Source: Peltaster fructicola
Lineage: Eukaryota > Ascomycota > Dothideomycetes
Direction of reading: 5' to 3'
Assembly (NCBI GenBank): GCA_001592805.2
Contig: CP051143.1
Span: 434,001-498,000, forward strand
Length of the DNA: 64,000 bases
Shown here: positions 33,817-45,102 of the stretch, piece after piece
Layout of the letters: each line of letters starts with the position of its first letter
How positions within the stretch are numbered: the first letter of the stretch is position 1
Program-made: the position numbers and the translations under genes
The notes under the pieces: model-generated
The model's input: the letters and a program-made list of their open reading frames with translations, nothing else
The model's database searches: none
Told to the model about the DNA's origin: nothing

Positions 33817-35427
33817 TTACCTATCCTCCCTCCTCGACCTTTCGTCAACAGCTTCACGCCATGAACCGCCCCATTTGGTCGTCGCCCATGTCCCAATAGC
33901 TGCAACTACGAGGAATGCTGCAGATATAGTCGAAAACCAGCCCACGCCGATCTTCTCGACGACAGGAAGACATGCTGCAGAACCTGCTGCCGCGAAGAAG
34001 TATCTCATGAGATAGTTGCCAGCAACAACCTCAGCTGACTGCTTTTGCATTACATCCTGGCATTGGTCAGTAGATGTGGTAAGCAAGTTTAGTTGCCGCT
34101 CACCAAGCAGTAAGTGTTGAGGGAAGGGAAGCAAAAGAGCTGTGCCACGCCTTGGAGGAACATGACGATGACAGGAAGAGGGATACCTCCCACTTCTTTC
34201 TCGATGGACCAACCATACAAGAGCATACAAGCTGGAATGACCACGCCCATTGCTGTCAGGCACGAATAGAGTCTGTCTTCTGGAATACGTTTGTTGCCAC
34301 GCTTCTTGATCCACTTCTTAACGACCCTGTCAGCCCAGCGGCCACCGAAGAATGTTCCTGTGAGGAATCAGTTCCTGCTCGCGGGTCTGCCTTCTGCACT
34401 CACCAAAGAGATAGCCACAGCCAGGCGCGACATAGAACAGTCCAGATTGTAATGGTGTCGAAAGGCCAAATCGCGGATTGAGGATGTATCGAATTGGCGT
34501 AAGTAGACTGTACATATTCCAGATGAGTGCAGAGCTAGAGATGCTCACAACAAGCAGATTCGGGTACCGGAAGAGCTTGATCACACGCCAGGGATTGAGC
34601 CACGACCACAACAGCTTGGCCTTGGGTAGTCCTGACAAGCCCTTGAGATCCTCTTTTCGGGCGCGGTGGATAGTCTCTGGAATCAGAAAGACGACGGCTA
34701 TTGCACCGACACCACCTAGCGCTGTCTGGAGCACGAAGATGTACCGCCATTGCACGTATGTCACCATGATTCCTGCAATCAAGGGCCCAAGTGCTGGACC
34801 AATCCATGCGCCAGACAGGAAGAATCCGTATGCTGTCCCTCGTTCCACCGGCTTGTAGATATCTCCAATGACTGTGGCGCCGACAATCGGAAAAGCAGTT
34901 CCTTGGAATGCTGTCAAGCATCGAAAGACGAAATACGAGGCCAGGTCTGGCGCAAAGGCTGAACCAGCACTAAACGCCGTAAATGATATGGCACCTACGA
35001 CCAACGGCCATTTCCTGCCATAAACCGAGCTCAATGGTCCGTACAATAGCGCAGAAAGACCCGTGAAGACCAGATACATGGCGTTCGAGAGGTCGAAGAT
35101 GGCTCCTGTGGTGTGGTAGGTATCGACGACTTCTGGTGACGCCGAAAGGATGCTTGTGCTACTAATCGGCAACAGGAACGAGCAATACGACATGATGGCG
35201 ACGATGACGATCTTGTGTCGAGATGTGAATCTGTCGTATACCTCGTCTCCTTGCTCGAAGTGCGCATCTGTGCTGACGGGTGGTACATCATGTGCCGAGA
35301 CGTGTGACTGGATATGCTCGAGTTTGGGAAGTTGTCTCTCAACGTCGACTGGCCTGTGTGATCGGGTCTCAACTATTGAATGCTCCCTTGACTCGGCGTC
35401 CATGATGGTCTCCTTCTCGTCACCCAT
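33817..35427 (-). CDS. MFS transporter, DHA1-type (drug:H+ antiporter-like)
   Basis: A plasma-membrane secondary transporter of about 510 residues. The N-terminal 70 residues are polar and cytosolic; membrane segments begin at KIVIVAIMSYCSFLLPISS. The MFS loop motif appears as GPLSSVYGRKWPLVVG and the antiporter-type motif C region as SGAWIGPALGPLIAG. Two introns (about 34364-34403 and 34061-34104) split the C-terminal half: the joined frame reads PGCGYLFG then TFFGGRWADR, and FPSLNTYCL then DVMQKQSAE. It ends ERSRREDR at 33817. The DHA1 group exports drugs, toxins or polyamines; the substrate cannot be told here. Confidence 0.88.
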
Positions 35428-36271
35428 GCTGGCGGTAAAGTCGTGCTATACTGAGGAAACTCATACAAGCAGGAGCACGGTAGATGCCCTGGAGCTTGGG
35501 TAATCGCAGATGAGGCACAGCAGTCGAGGTGTAGTATGGAACATGGCGAGATAATGACTCAATTGTTGATCTGTAGATCGCTTACCAATTGCCGTCTTCG
35601 AGATAATGACTCGATTGTTGATCTGTCGATCGCTTACCAATTGCCGTCTTTCGGGTATAATACATCTGCTACCCAATGATACAACATGGCCGGCAGGTCT
35701 CTTGCAAAAACTGACTGGTTGTGTGGCGGCCGAGGTCGCTGACATAAAGTCGAATCAAGGGTAAAGCTATCAGAGACCCACACGTCGGTTATGTCCCTAC
35801 AACAGCCATCGCCGGTGTTGCGCATACATGTTGACAATCAGGATGTCTTTGGATCCAGGGAGAGATCACTCGAAGCTGTGTACACAGATTTGAGTGTCTT
35901 CCGGTTGCGAGACATCGCTTGGCGGTAGAGGAATGTCGAATTAGCTCAACTGTGGCCAATGTCGAAGCTCTTCCCACTGCCTTGGACCATTTCATGAATG
36001 GAACATATGAGAATAACTGAAAGTGAGCAGACGCAGAGGTATGGTAGGAGGCACGCTGGCGGAAATGCAATGTCATCGTGCTCGACATGGAAGCGTAGTG
36101 AATAGAGTCATATGCATTCGTCCTCCATTATGTATATATACTTTTCACCAGCAGATGTCTTCCGTTGGTATGCTGACTTGTTCAGCGCCTGTCGTCCGGC
36201 TTGAAGATGTGTGTCCAGAACGCTCTGTCGATCGGTATCAGTGTCATCGATCTCGCTCATCGCTATACTGC
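35428..36271. other. Intergenic region between the MFS and aldo-keto reductase genes
   Basis: Promoter of the MFS gene and the 3' flank of the reductase gene. It contains a perfect-register 52-base tandem duplication (separate entry). Short ORFs here show no domain. Confidence 0.45.
35547..35650. repeat. 52-base tandem duplication in the MFS promoter
   Basis: Two adjacent copies, 35547-35598 and 35599-35650, identical apart from two substitutions (A to G and A to C). Each holds a TTGTTGATCTG core and a TACCAATTGCCG end. It lies 120-220 bases upstream of the MFS start on the minus strand, so it doubles any regulatory site contained in it. Confidence 0.9.
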
Positions 36272-37254
36272 TCACCTGAAGTGCTTCTGGTTTCCTGCCT
36301 CGTTAAGCTAAAAGACTGTCAGTCTGTCCTTGTGGCACAGCCGTATCGCTCACCTGCTTGATTTCAACTGGCGTAAGCTTGAAGGTCATGGCTCTGAGGT
36401 AATCACTAAGTCGCTGCTCCTTGCTTGAAGTCGTGATAGCAACAATATCCTGATCAATACACCATCTCAGAGCAATCTCGCCTGGTGAGACGGCATATTT
36501 CTTGGCGAGAGCAGCAAATATCGGATCAGTTGGTCCTGGTGCACCTTTTGTGACGGCCGTCAGCGGACCATATGCTGCTGTTGCAATGCCCTGCTCATGT
36601 CAGCTCGATCAACGGCTCAACGCACAACCGACCTTTTCCTTGTGGTAAGCAAGCAGTTCTGGGTGCTGCAGGTATGGATGGAACTCAATCTGGTTGATCG
36701 CTGGAACGACCTTGGCCGTCTGTAGGATCCAGTCAAGTTGATGTGGGAGGTAGTTGCTGACACCGATTGTCTTCACAAGACCTTGCGCCTGTGCCTCTTC
36801 CATTTGCTTCCATCGTGCTTGGTGCTCCTCTGGTTTCTCCGAGAAGAACGGTGCGTGGATGAGGTAGCTTGTAACGTTAGTCAGATCTCGTGGACTCACA
36901 TCACACGTACAGATCGAGCTTCTCTACGCCCAGCTTCTTCAGAGTGGCTTGGAGTGCGCCAGGAATGTCATTGATATTGGGAAATACCTTTGACACGACA
37001 TATAGCTTCTCACGAGGCACGCCACCTTCCTTGATGGCTCTGCCTAGCTCGGTTTCCGTCTTGTAGATCTCTGCGCCATCGAGGTGTGTGTAGCCAAGTC
37101 CAATGGCGAGTTTGGTTGCATCGATGCACTTCTGGTCGACGATACTCTCGTCTCCATTTTTGTACCATGCAGTACCGGTACCGTAAGCTAGCATAGGGAT
37201 GGTTGTGCCATCGTTGAGCCGAAGATTCGGGATGGGAGTGTGAATGTTTGCCAT
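36272..37254 (-). CDS. Aldo-keto reductase
   Basis: NADPH-dependent carbonyl reductase, roughly 300 residues, (beta/alpha)8 barrel. Start MANIHTPIPNLRLNDGTTI at 37254. The catalytic tetrad is visible: Asp and Tyr in LDGAEIYKTE, Lys in VVSKVFP, and His in LYLIHAPFF, the last formed by splicing at a GTACGT donor (about 36909). NYLPHQLDWIL and AINQIEFHPYLQHPEL are typical of family AKR3. A further intron at about 36590-36630 and a last small exon (QLNEAGNQKHFR) complete the gene. It resembles the yeast YDL124w-type alpha-keto amide or ester reductases more than xylose reductase, but the substrate is not determined by sequence. Confidence 0.88.
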
Positions 37255-37540
37255 GACGTGCAGATGTCGTTGTGGAAAGCGTCTCAGTGCTCCAACCAAG
37301 ATATAGAAGTGGCGTCTGATGACGCAAGATTAGTACTGCAGGAGCTGCATGTACTAATGCAAACACCGATATGTTCGCACCTCCGGAACGAACGAAGCCT
37401 GAGTTTACAGAGTGAACGTCTTGATTAAGTCTGGTATGTATGTACACGTTGGAATCGATTCAATTTTGACATCAGCTTTTCGTCTAATCACACTCGTACC
37501 ATCGACATGTTAAGAAATTAACCTCCTCAATGCTAACCAC

Positions 37541-39707
37541 CTAGTAGTGATGGTGGTGGCCGTAATCGTGTCCATCGTCTCCATCATCATCACCATCATC
37601 GCCGTCATCACTTGGCTCAGAAAGACCAAGACAGTCTGCCATGTGGTAGAAGATATCGATGGAGTTCATGACACCACGGAAGAGCTCGTGGCAAGGACCA
37701 GTAGCAAAGATTGGGACGTCAGTGAGCGAGTGAACTCCCTGGTCAGCGCTTGGTGGAAGTGTGCCGTTGACGACGAAACCAGTAACAGCGTCCTTGTAGT
37801 TGACGTAATAGTCGTTGGCTGGGAAGCCAGTGACGTTGACAGCTGGAAGACGTGGTCCGCTCTTGTGGACCTGGTAGTTCTCACGGTGGTCTGGGTTGGC
37901 TCCAACACCCTGGGCGAGGGTGTAGCGTGGGTCCCAGTTCGATGGGAAGTTGGAGTCGCCGTAGCGAAGGTTGCCAGTGTTGATGTACTGGGAAAGACCA
38001 GAGTTCTGGTAGGTACCGACAGCCTTGCGCTTGTTGCGGTCACCAGTGGCCTTGTTGAGGTATTCAGTATCAGCAGAGCCGAAAACATCGAAACCATGAC
38101 CGTGGTCAGCAGTGACAACGATCAATGTGTCTTCGAATTCTCCAATCTTCTTGAGGTGCTCGATGGCGGCCTTGATAGTGTCGTCAAGCTCAAGAAGCTC
38201 ACCGAGAGCACGATCATAGTCGAGAGTGTGCATCTGCTTGTCGATAGAGGCAGCCTCAGACATAAGCATCCATCCATTGCTGCCCTTGGCCTTGTCACGA
38301 GTGCTCAGGACGTCGATAGCCTTGAGGGTCATCTCCTTGAGACCTGGCTGGTTTGCAGCATCAGTGCCATCGCAAAGAGGAGAGTCCTTGTTGCCGTGGA
38401 CATTGTCAGTGTAAACGTTTCGGTCGAGCCACTTGGCCATGTTGCTCTCAGAGTAGATACCGAGCAGCTTCTCAGAGTTTGAGGCAGCTGCGAGCTGGTC
38501 CTTGTCGTGAACGACCTGGTAGGAAGCGTTCTTGAATACCTCGTAGTAGTCCTTGTTCTGGAAGGTAAGACCTGCCTTGCTTGGCTTGCAGAACTGCTCG
38601 GCACCACCACCCATGATGACATCGTAACCTGGCCATGAAGTCCAGGTGTAGTTTGGAGTACCATGGATGAAGGTGTCGACAATGGCTGCGTACTGGCCAC
38701 GGGCTCGAGTGTGGGCAGTGAAAGCAGCTGGGGTGGCATCGGCAATGAAAGCGGTCGAGACGATACCAACACTAGCCTTGTACACTCGGTAGAAGATCTC
38801 CATGATCGACTCGAACTTGGGGTCGTCAAAAGGATCCGGAGACGAATCAGCGTACACACTGAGGGCGTTCACAGTGGACTTGTGTCTGTGGTGAGGTTAG
38901 TAAGCGTGATCCATGCGTGGTAGCATTCACATACCCAGTGTACAAGGCAGTGGCACTGTTGGCACTGTCTGTGATGAAAGAATCGATCGAATGCGTCATC
39001 TGATGTCCAAGGGCCTCCATAGTATCCATAGCCATCTTTGTAATGTACTTGCCGTTGACGCTCTTGTGCGCAATCAATCGTGCGGCAGTGATCATGTTGG
39101 TAGTCATACCGTCGCCAATGAACAGCAGAACGTTCTTAGCACGTCGATTCTGCTCGATGTCTCGTACAGTCCAGCGAGCAGTAGTCTTGGAGCCGTTGTT
39201 GTAGGTGAGGACAACGTCGTAATCACCTGGCTCGCTGAGGTAGACATGTCTGTATGCCTTGGAAGCGACGTTGACGAATGAAGCCTTGCCAGCATCCTGG
39301 GCGAAGAGGTCCTCGTACCATGAGAATGTCCAGTTCTCTGGCTTTGGCTCGGAGATGTTGAAGTACTTTGTGAGAGGAACAGCCTTGGAGCCGTCATCGA
39401 CCTTCTGAATGGTGATTTGGAAGTTCGAGTTTGCCTTGTCGGTGCTCTTGGTGCCATTCTTGGCCTCAGTACCATTCAATGGGAGATGGATCTCGGCGCG
39501 AATGTCGAATCTACGACGAATCAGCACCACTAGAACTTCCCATCTCGGCATATCAGACACTTACCTCTGACCAGGCAGGAAATCTTGCTGGTCTGGTGGG
39601 AGCAGACAGCCGAATGTTGGACACGTTCCCAGTCTCTGGAAGGTCTGAGAATAAGCCAATGGCACGAATGCCAAGGCAGAAGTGAGAGCCAAACGAAGGG
39701 ACACCAT
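37541..39707 (-). CDS. Secreted alkaline phosphatase with acidic/His-rich C-terminal tail
   Basis: About 700 residues in three exons. A signal peptide (MVSLRLALTSALAFVPLAYSQ) is followed by a fungal-type N-terminal region of about 180 residues with N-glycosylation sites, then the alkaline phosphatase domain: metal ligand in LLFIGDGM, nucleophile Ser in TDSANSATALYTG, GGGAEQF, and the metal-binding VTADHGHGFDVFG. Introns are at about 39510-39566 and 38885-38934. It releases phosphate from organic esters outside the cell or in the vacuole. The last 22 residues are almost only Asp, Gly and His (DDGDDGDDDGDDGHDYGHHHHY), an unusual end that could bind metal. A TATATAAA element lies about 75 bases upstream of the start, and three CACGTGG boxes lie 330-800 bases upstream, fitting control by phosphate starvation. 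Confidence 0.93.
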
Positions 39708-40035
39708 GGCTGACAAAGAAAGTAGGAAGAACTTCGCTGCGCAGGGTAGAAACACCTCGATGGACGACAAAGACCTACTGGTATATAAAGACTTCAGCAA
39801 GTCTCATCTCCCTGTTGCTCTACACTTCTTTCGCGCAAACTACGAACGTGTGCATGACTTGAGGCTGAGATTGGTCGCACAGCGGCGAGCGCAGCAGCAG
39901 ACTTTTGGTGTCACCATACTGCTTTGTCCAGCTCGATCGTCCGCCAAGGACGCCTCTTGTCGTGAAGTCGAGAAGCCAAGGAGACGATGTCCAAAAGAGC
40001 GCAGCGTCTATGGAAGTTCTTGGCATTTCCACGAA

Positions 40036-40041
40036 CACGTG
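40036..40041 (+). promoter_or_regulatory. CACGTG box 1 (Pho4/NUC-1-type) upstream of alkaline phosphatase
   Basis: CACGTG followed by G, 330 bases before the start codon. Pho4 of yeast and NUC-1 of Neurospora bind CACGTG(G/T) in phosphate-regulated promoters. Confidence 0.5.
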
Positions 40042-40318
40042 GAGGTGGAGTGGCTTGCTATTCGCTGGTATGGATTCTACGCAGTCGGCCTCGAAGATTT
40101 GCGGCAATGCCTAGAACTTCTGTGGAGATGCACCAGCAGAGTGATTTCATCTTAACATTTCAAGTAGCGCACATCTAGCTTTATGCCCACGAGGGACGAA
40201 GGCTTCCGTTGATCAATAGGACGCAGCTATAGGACGACCTTCCAGAAGCAGCGTAACCCCGTTCTGCGTAAGGGTCCCTTCGGTGGCCAGTGTGTAGATG
40301 AGCTTGGACGAGCACAAG

Positions 40319-40324
40319 CACGTG
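40319..40324 (+). promoter_or_regulatory. CACGTG box 2 upstream of alkaline phosphatase
   Basis: CACGTG followed by G, about 610 bases before the start codon, same orientation and 3' base as box 1. Confidence 0.45.
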
Positions 40325-40502
40325 GTATGTTGGTGAATGGCCAAAATCGCTCTTGTGGTCTCGAAGACAGCCGCAGGAGGCTCACAGCATGATCGTCTTC
40401 CGAAATGAGATGAAGTGGCTGGATCGACAGCGTTGGTTGGTTCGCCAGAAGGGCCCATATGTTCGCAGTGCGGATGAAGTCGATCAGTCGTCGGGACGAT
40501 CT

Positions 40503-40508
40503 CACGTG
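40503..40508 (+). promoter_or_regulatory. CACGTG box 3 upstream of alkaline phosphatase
   Basis: CACGTG followed by G, about 795 bases before the start codon. Closer to the permease 3' end, so its assignment to the phosphatase is less sure. Confidence 0.4.
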
Positions 40509-40768
40509 GTCTCAAGGTGCGCGCTGGCACAGTCCGAAGTCCAACGTAGGCATAGGCACAAGGGGGTTACTATTCCCGAGAGACAGAGACGAGATGCTTG
40601 ATCTCGAGTCCCACAAGCGAGGTCTGACACCCATGACATCCAGTGATAACATCGACTACACTCTGCAATGATAACACGAAGATGCATGTACAATTTCTAC
40701 ATTCACAAGCCTCTCCATGCTTCCCATATCTGATGCTGCGACAGGTCGAAGTGCAGACACACTTGTTT

Positions 40769-42848
40769 TCAAGAAGTATGCAGAGTCTGTTCGATCTGGT
40801 GAACCTTACCCAGACGAGCAGCTGGCAGCCAATTCGCTTCTGGTGTGATTGCCCAGGTCAAAACGCCAAAGATCGTGATGGCACCAAAGATAACACAGGA
40901 GTAGTTGAAGGTGTCGCCTGTGACCGGGAAGACGATCGGTGAGAACAAGACACAAGCCAGGTAGAGGTTCCAGACGAAAGCGATGAAGGTAAGTGGTCGA
41001 CTCCATTTGCCGAGTGACCATGAAGCGTTCTGGAAGGAGTTTGGTGTGATGAATGTGCGTGCGAAAGCGATGAGGGCGTATGCTGTGATCGTTGGCACAC
41101 CTGCTGCTGACACAAGCGATGTGAAAGCCACTGGACTTGGCAGGATGGTGCACAGAAGCAGAGCGGCGACCACGTGCATGACGATGACAGCATTGCGAGG
41201 CTCCTTGTTCTTGTTGACCTGGGAGATCCAGCCTGAGAATGGCAGCACACCGTCACGAGCGACAGCCCAGATGAGTCGTGAGCTTGCTACGCCGGCGATA
41301 GTGGTGTTGAAGATAAGTCCAAGGATGCAAACAATGTTCATGATGACGTGAGCGTTTCCCATAGACTCAGCGTAGATGAGGACGAATGGTTGAGGAGCCT
41401 CATAGCTGTAGAGTGTGTCCAGGTCTGGCAAGCAGAAGAGGAAGAGGATGACAAGTGGGAATCCGATCACAGCTGATGCGACTGCAGACCAGAAGACACC
41501 ACGAGAAGCAGTGTATGAAGCATTCTTGGTCTCCTCGGAGATGTGGCCGCTTGCTTCGAAACCGACGAGGACACCTGCTGTAACAAAGAACGACAACATC
41601 CAGTTCCACACTGGAGGAGCGCCGGTCTCGTTTTCCTGATCAGTGAAGACGTATTCGGCCGTCTGGAAGCCGTAGCTTTGCGAGACAGCGATTGGAAGCC
41701 AGATCATGTTGAGGAGGAAGTCCAGCAGGATAATGTATGTGGCGATCCTGAAGATATAACGGTAGATCTTGGGGTTCATGTAGTTCATGCTGAGAGCGAC
41801 GAACAACACTAGCTCACTGACAATCCACTGAACGGCACGAAAGTTGATGTCGGTGGGATCTGTAGAGAAAGGTAGTCCAAAGGCAACAATCTCCGAGAGA
41901 ATGAAGTTGGCGGTGGCCTGGCTTGTGCTGGCGACGAAGGTTGTCCAGGCAGTGCAAGACCACCAGGCCACGATGAATCCGAAGAGTCTGCCATAACGCC
42001 TACCACCAGCCTCAGCAGCCCAGAAGTAGATCGAGCCAGCAGCTGGGAGTGCAGAGCAGACCTCTGCAAGTACGGCTGCTGTGATGAAGACGAAGATGCA
42101 GGTGATCACATATGAGGACCTGTCCTATGTTAGTGTACAGTGTCCCGGGTTTCAAAGAGGCTGAAGCTCTCGGTTTGACTCACCAGTATGCTGCCGGACC
42201 GCCAGCACCGACTGTCTCGATCAGTACGCTCCTCGAGCGATGAATGAATATGACATACCTCCAATAGTGAATGTGGTTCGAATACCTGATAGTGTCAACA
42301 CCTGACTGACATGAATCTGAGAGCATCCCTACCTCCCACAGAGTATAATGCTGCAAAACTAGCCGCAAAGCTCTCGAAGAACTTCCATTGGCGATGTAGA
42401 GACTATAACATATCAATCATGCATCATACTGCTCATTTGTAACACCTACCTGTTTGTAGCCCAAGGCACGCTTCCTTGTGTTAGTATGACCACAATCTTC
42501 AGAGGAGAGGGAAGCGATCGAATTGCTGTCACAGCAACTCCTTACGCGCATACTAGTGCGACAAGTTCAAAGCGGTTTGATCTCAGCCAAGAAGGTCTCC
42601 ATCGCTCATCACTGATCGATAGAGTCCTATCAGGGCACCCGCGTGTGTGACTCTCGACTCGCACCAATGTACTCACTAAGGAGAGTGCTGTGATTCTGAT
42701 CACGCCGTGCGCCTCATAGGCTTACCAGGTAGCGTTCGTCGTCGTCCTCGATGCTCGAGCTTTCGGCGTTGAAGTCGGCTTGCAGTGGGTTGTTGGGCAC
42801 GAGGTTGGTGTCGTTGGCAACCGTTGTGTGTTGCTTAGTGTCTGCCAT
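40769..42848 (-). CDS. APC-family amino acid / GABA-type permease
   Basis: Plasma-membrane transporter of about 540 residues with twelve expected membrane segments. The start MADTKQHTTVANDTN at 42848 opens a short exon ending DDDERYL; spliced small exons then give RALGYKQ, LHRQWKFFESFAASFAALYSVGG, IRTTFTIG and GAGGPAAYW before the long last exon from about 42117. Family marks in the last exon are EVCSALPAAGSIYFWAA, the GFEASGHISEETKNAS loop and VASSRLIWAVARDG, all typical of the Uga4/choline/GABA branch of fungal APC transporters. The first intron must be about 260 bases, long for this genome, so a further small exon may be hidden there. The substrate (GABA, choline or a basic amino acid) is not fixed by the sequence. 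Confidence 0.88.
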
Positions 42849-43109
42849 GATGGAAACGAAGCTGCTGTCACGGAACGATGCTGAAGAAGTGTCGATTTCA
42901 AAGATTGATAGAGAAATTTCAATCGTAGTCGTTGAAATGACGCTATTACAGTAGCTCGCAGCCGGCATATACAGTAACTGATTAGGAAGGTATCACGATG
43001 CGCCATGATAGCCGACGTGCTCCGCGTTCGGACTAAGGCCAATCTCAATGGCAGCGCACTCGGAGGTGACAGGACGAAGACAGGCGAACGATGTTGCGCA
43101 CTATGCTGC

Positions 43110-44558
43110 TTATCTTTCCCTCCAGTACTTGGTATCGATGAACGGCATCTTAGCAACGACTGCTTTCCTGGCCTTTCCTCGGACCATCACTTCGACTTCA
43201 GTGCCAGCCTTGTGTAGTCCGTCCTTGATATAGCCCATGGCGATATTCTTCTTCAATGTTGGGCTGGGGCATCCGGACGTGATGATACCAATGCTACGAC
43301 CCTCTGCATCGACGATACCAGCGCCCTCGCGAGCTGGTGCTCCTTCAACAATGAGGCCGACACGTCTTCGTGTGACGCCAGAGCCACCCTTTGACTTTGG
43401 TGTAAGCTGTGGCACGACTGTCTCAGCGCCGTTGAAGCTTGCATCTTTCTCTCGTCGATCTTTAGGTATGATCCAGCTCAGGCCGGCTTCGACAGGTGTG
43501 GTAGTGTCATCGAGATCGTGACCGTACAAGCACATGCCAGCTTCGAGACGAAGACTGTCACGAGCTCCGAGTCCTGCCCATCTGAGCCTGTCCTTTCCGC
43601 CAACCTCGAGTAGCTTCTGTGCAATGGCAACAGTCTGGCTAGGATGGATGGAGAGCTCAAAGCCGTCCTCACCTGTGTAGCCACCTCGACTGGCAACTAC
43701 AGGTAAGCTCTCTCCATTGGCGAGAGCTAATGTGATTGTCTTTGTGTTGCCAAACCACCACTTCTGTACGTCCACTTTGCATGCCTCCGCAAGTGATTCC
43801 GCTAGGATCTCAGCGGCCATTGGTCCTTGCAGAGCGATTAGACCGTATGGCTTGCCGTCGGCTTGCAGGTTTCTAAGTTGAACAACAGGATGTGCAGAGC
43901 GATCCCACTCGTCGATAGCAGATGACAGGAAGTCAAAGTCCTTCTGTCTGCAACCGGCGTTGAGTACAACATAGAAGAGATGCTTTGGTCCCTTGTCTAG
44001 CCTTGTGATGATGCAGTCGTCGATGATGCCGCCAGTCTTAGGATGTAAGAGAGCCGACAAAGATGACTGACCAGGCTGAAGGCCTTTCACGCCTGCAGGT
44101 GATATGCTCTCGAGGAATGCTTCTGCGCCAGGACCTTCAAAGTGATACTGCACCATATGGCCGACATCGAATAGTGAAGCCTTCTCGCGCGTCCACACGT
44201 GACTCTCGCCAACTCCTAGGTCAGTGTACTGAACGGGCATCTCAAAGCCTCCAAACGGCACCATCTTACCGCCATGTGCGAGATGGAGCTCGTACAAAGC
44301 TGTCTTGCCGAGGTTTGCATCGTCGAAGAAGTCCGGTATGGGTGAGATGTTGACATTCTGCTGGGCTGTAGACGTTGAGTGGAAAAGAGCCCTCCTTGCT
44401 ATTGGCACACAGCTGTTGGACGTAAGTGCTCTTGATGGCTGCATGTTGGAAGAAGTGGTGCCTCTTAGCACGTGTCTGCGACAAGTTCGACAGCCTGCAC
44501 TGCCAGCTGTACTTGCCAAAGTCCGAAAGGACCTCATGCCTGCGCGTAAGCTAGCCAT
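43110..44558 (-). CDS. GCV1: Aminomethyltransferase, T-protein of the glycine cleavage system
   Basis: Transfers the methylene group of glycine from the lipoylated H-protein to tetrahydrofolate and releases ammonia, in the mitochondrial matrix. Single exon, 482 residues. The first 55 residues (MASLRAGMRSFRTLAST...) are rich in Arg, Ser and Thr and poor in acid, a mitochondrial presequence. Core marks: HGGKMVPFGGFEMPVQY, LFDVGHM, TGGIIDDCIITR, ALQGPMA, SRGGYTGEDGFEL, RDSLRLEAGMCLYGHDL and the end TSGCPSPTLKKNIAMGYI. ATG 44558 is the first in frame with a good presequence; upstream frame extension lacks conserved sequence. Confidence 0.95.
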   Translation of the reverse strand: MASLRAGMRSFRTLASTAGSAGCRTCRRHVLRGTTSSNMQPSRALTSNSCVPIARRALFHSTSTAQQNVNISPIPDFFDDANLGKTALYELHLAHGGKMVPFGGFEMPVQYTDLGVGESHVWTREKASLFDVGHMVQYHFEGPGAEAFLESISPAGVKGLQPGQSSLSALLHPKTGGIIDDCIITRLDKGPKHLFYVVLNAGCRQKDFDFLSSAIDEWDRSAHPVVQLRNLQADGKPYGLIALQGPMAAEILAESLAEACKVDVQKWWFGNTKTITLALANGESLPVVASRGGYTGEDGFELSIHPSQTVAIAQKLLEVGGKDRLRWAGLGARDSLRLEAGMCLYGHDLDDTTTPVEAGLSWIIPKDRREKDASFNGAETVVPQLTPKSKGGSGVTRRRVGLIVEGAPAREGAGIVDAEGRSIGIITSGCPSPTLKKNIAMGYIKDGLHKAGTEVEVMVRGKARKAVVAKMPFIDTKYWRER

Positions 44559-45102
44559 TGAGGGAGGCGCCGATTGTTCGAAGAGGGATGTCAAAACAAA
44601 GAAGCCATTAATATCAAGTTTCGAAGTCGTCTGGCTGGCTGCACTGGTCTGTGCATCCGAGGTACACGACATGTGCATGGGACGGTGAAGTCTTCTAAAC
44701 TGGCACAGAGTGGCTTCATGCAACGTCTTATACTGCCACAGCGTTCGAGGGGCACTACTACGAACCAAGGAGCAAGATCGTGTTGAAGAATGAAGCTATA
44801 TTGTCCAAACAATTCTCGTGGCCTCGGGACTACAACTTCGCAATACACAGATTGATAAAAGCGCATACCGGTGGTAAATTCGATCGCGACGTAGAGCTCG
44901 AATGCCTGTAGCTCCCAAAGAGTCTATCGTGTGTAGTCATTGAATAATGTATATGTTGAAGAGAGACGGAGAGATTATTTGCGAGTGAAGTGAAGCAGTG
45001 ATGCGTGGGGAGCTTCGCCAATCGGTGTGCCTGCAGAGCTGGGACGTCATATAGTTCGATGCTCTCGACCTTTCGAACACCTGCACTGCACCACAAAACA
45101 AC
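44559..45102. other. Shared promoter between divergent T-protein and V-ATPase C genes
   Basis: Starts diverge at 44558 (minus) and 45103 (plus). No recognisable gene, repeat or RNA inside. Confidence 0.45.

Larger units (their letters stand above)
39708..40768. other. Alkaline phosphatase upstream region
   Basis: No gene seen. A TATATAAA element is at 39781-39790 and three CACGTG boxes, listed separately, lie at 40036, 40319 and 40503. The far end holds the 3' flank of the permease gene. Confidence 0.5.

Noticed and set aside
37547-38482. 311-codon plus-strand open frame across alkaline phosphatase
   Set aside because: Antisense shadow of the phosphatase exon, caused by strong codon bias; no domain or splice support.
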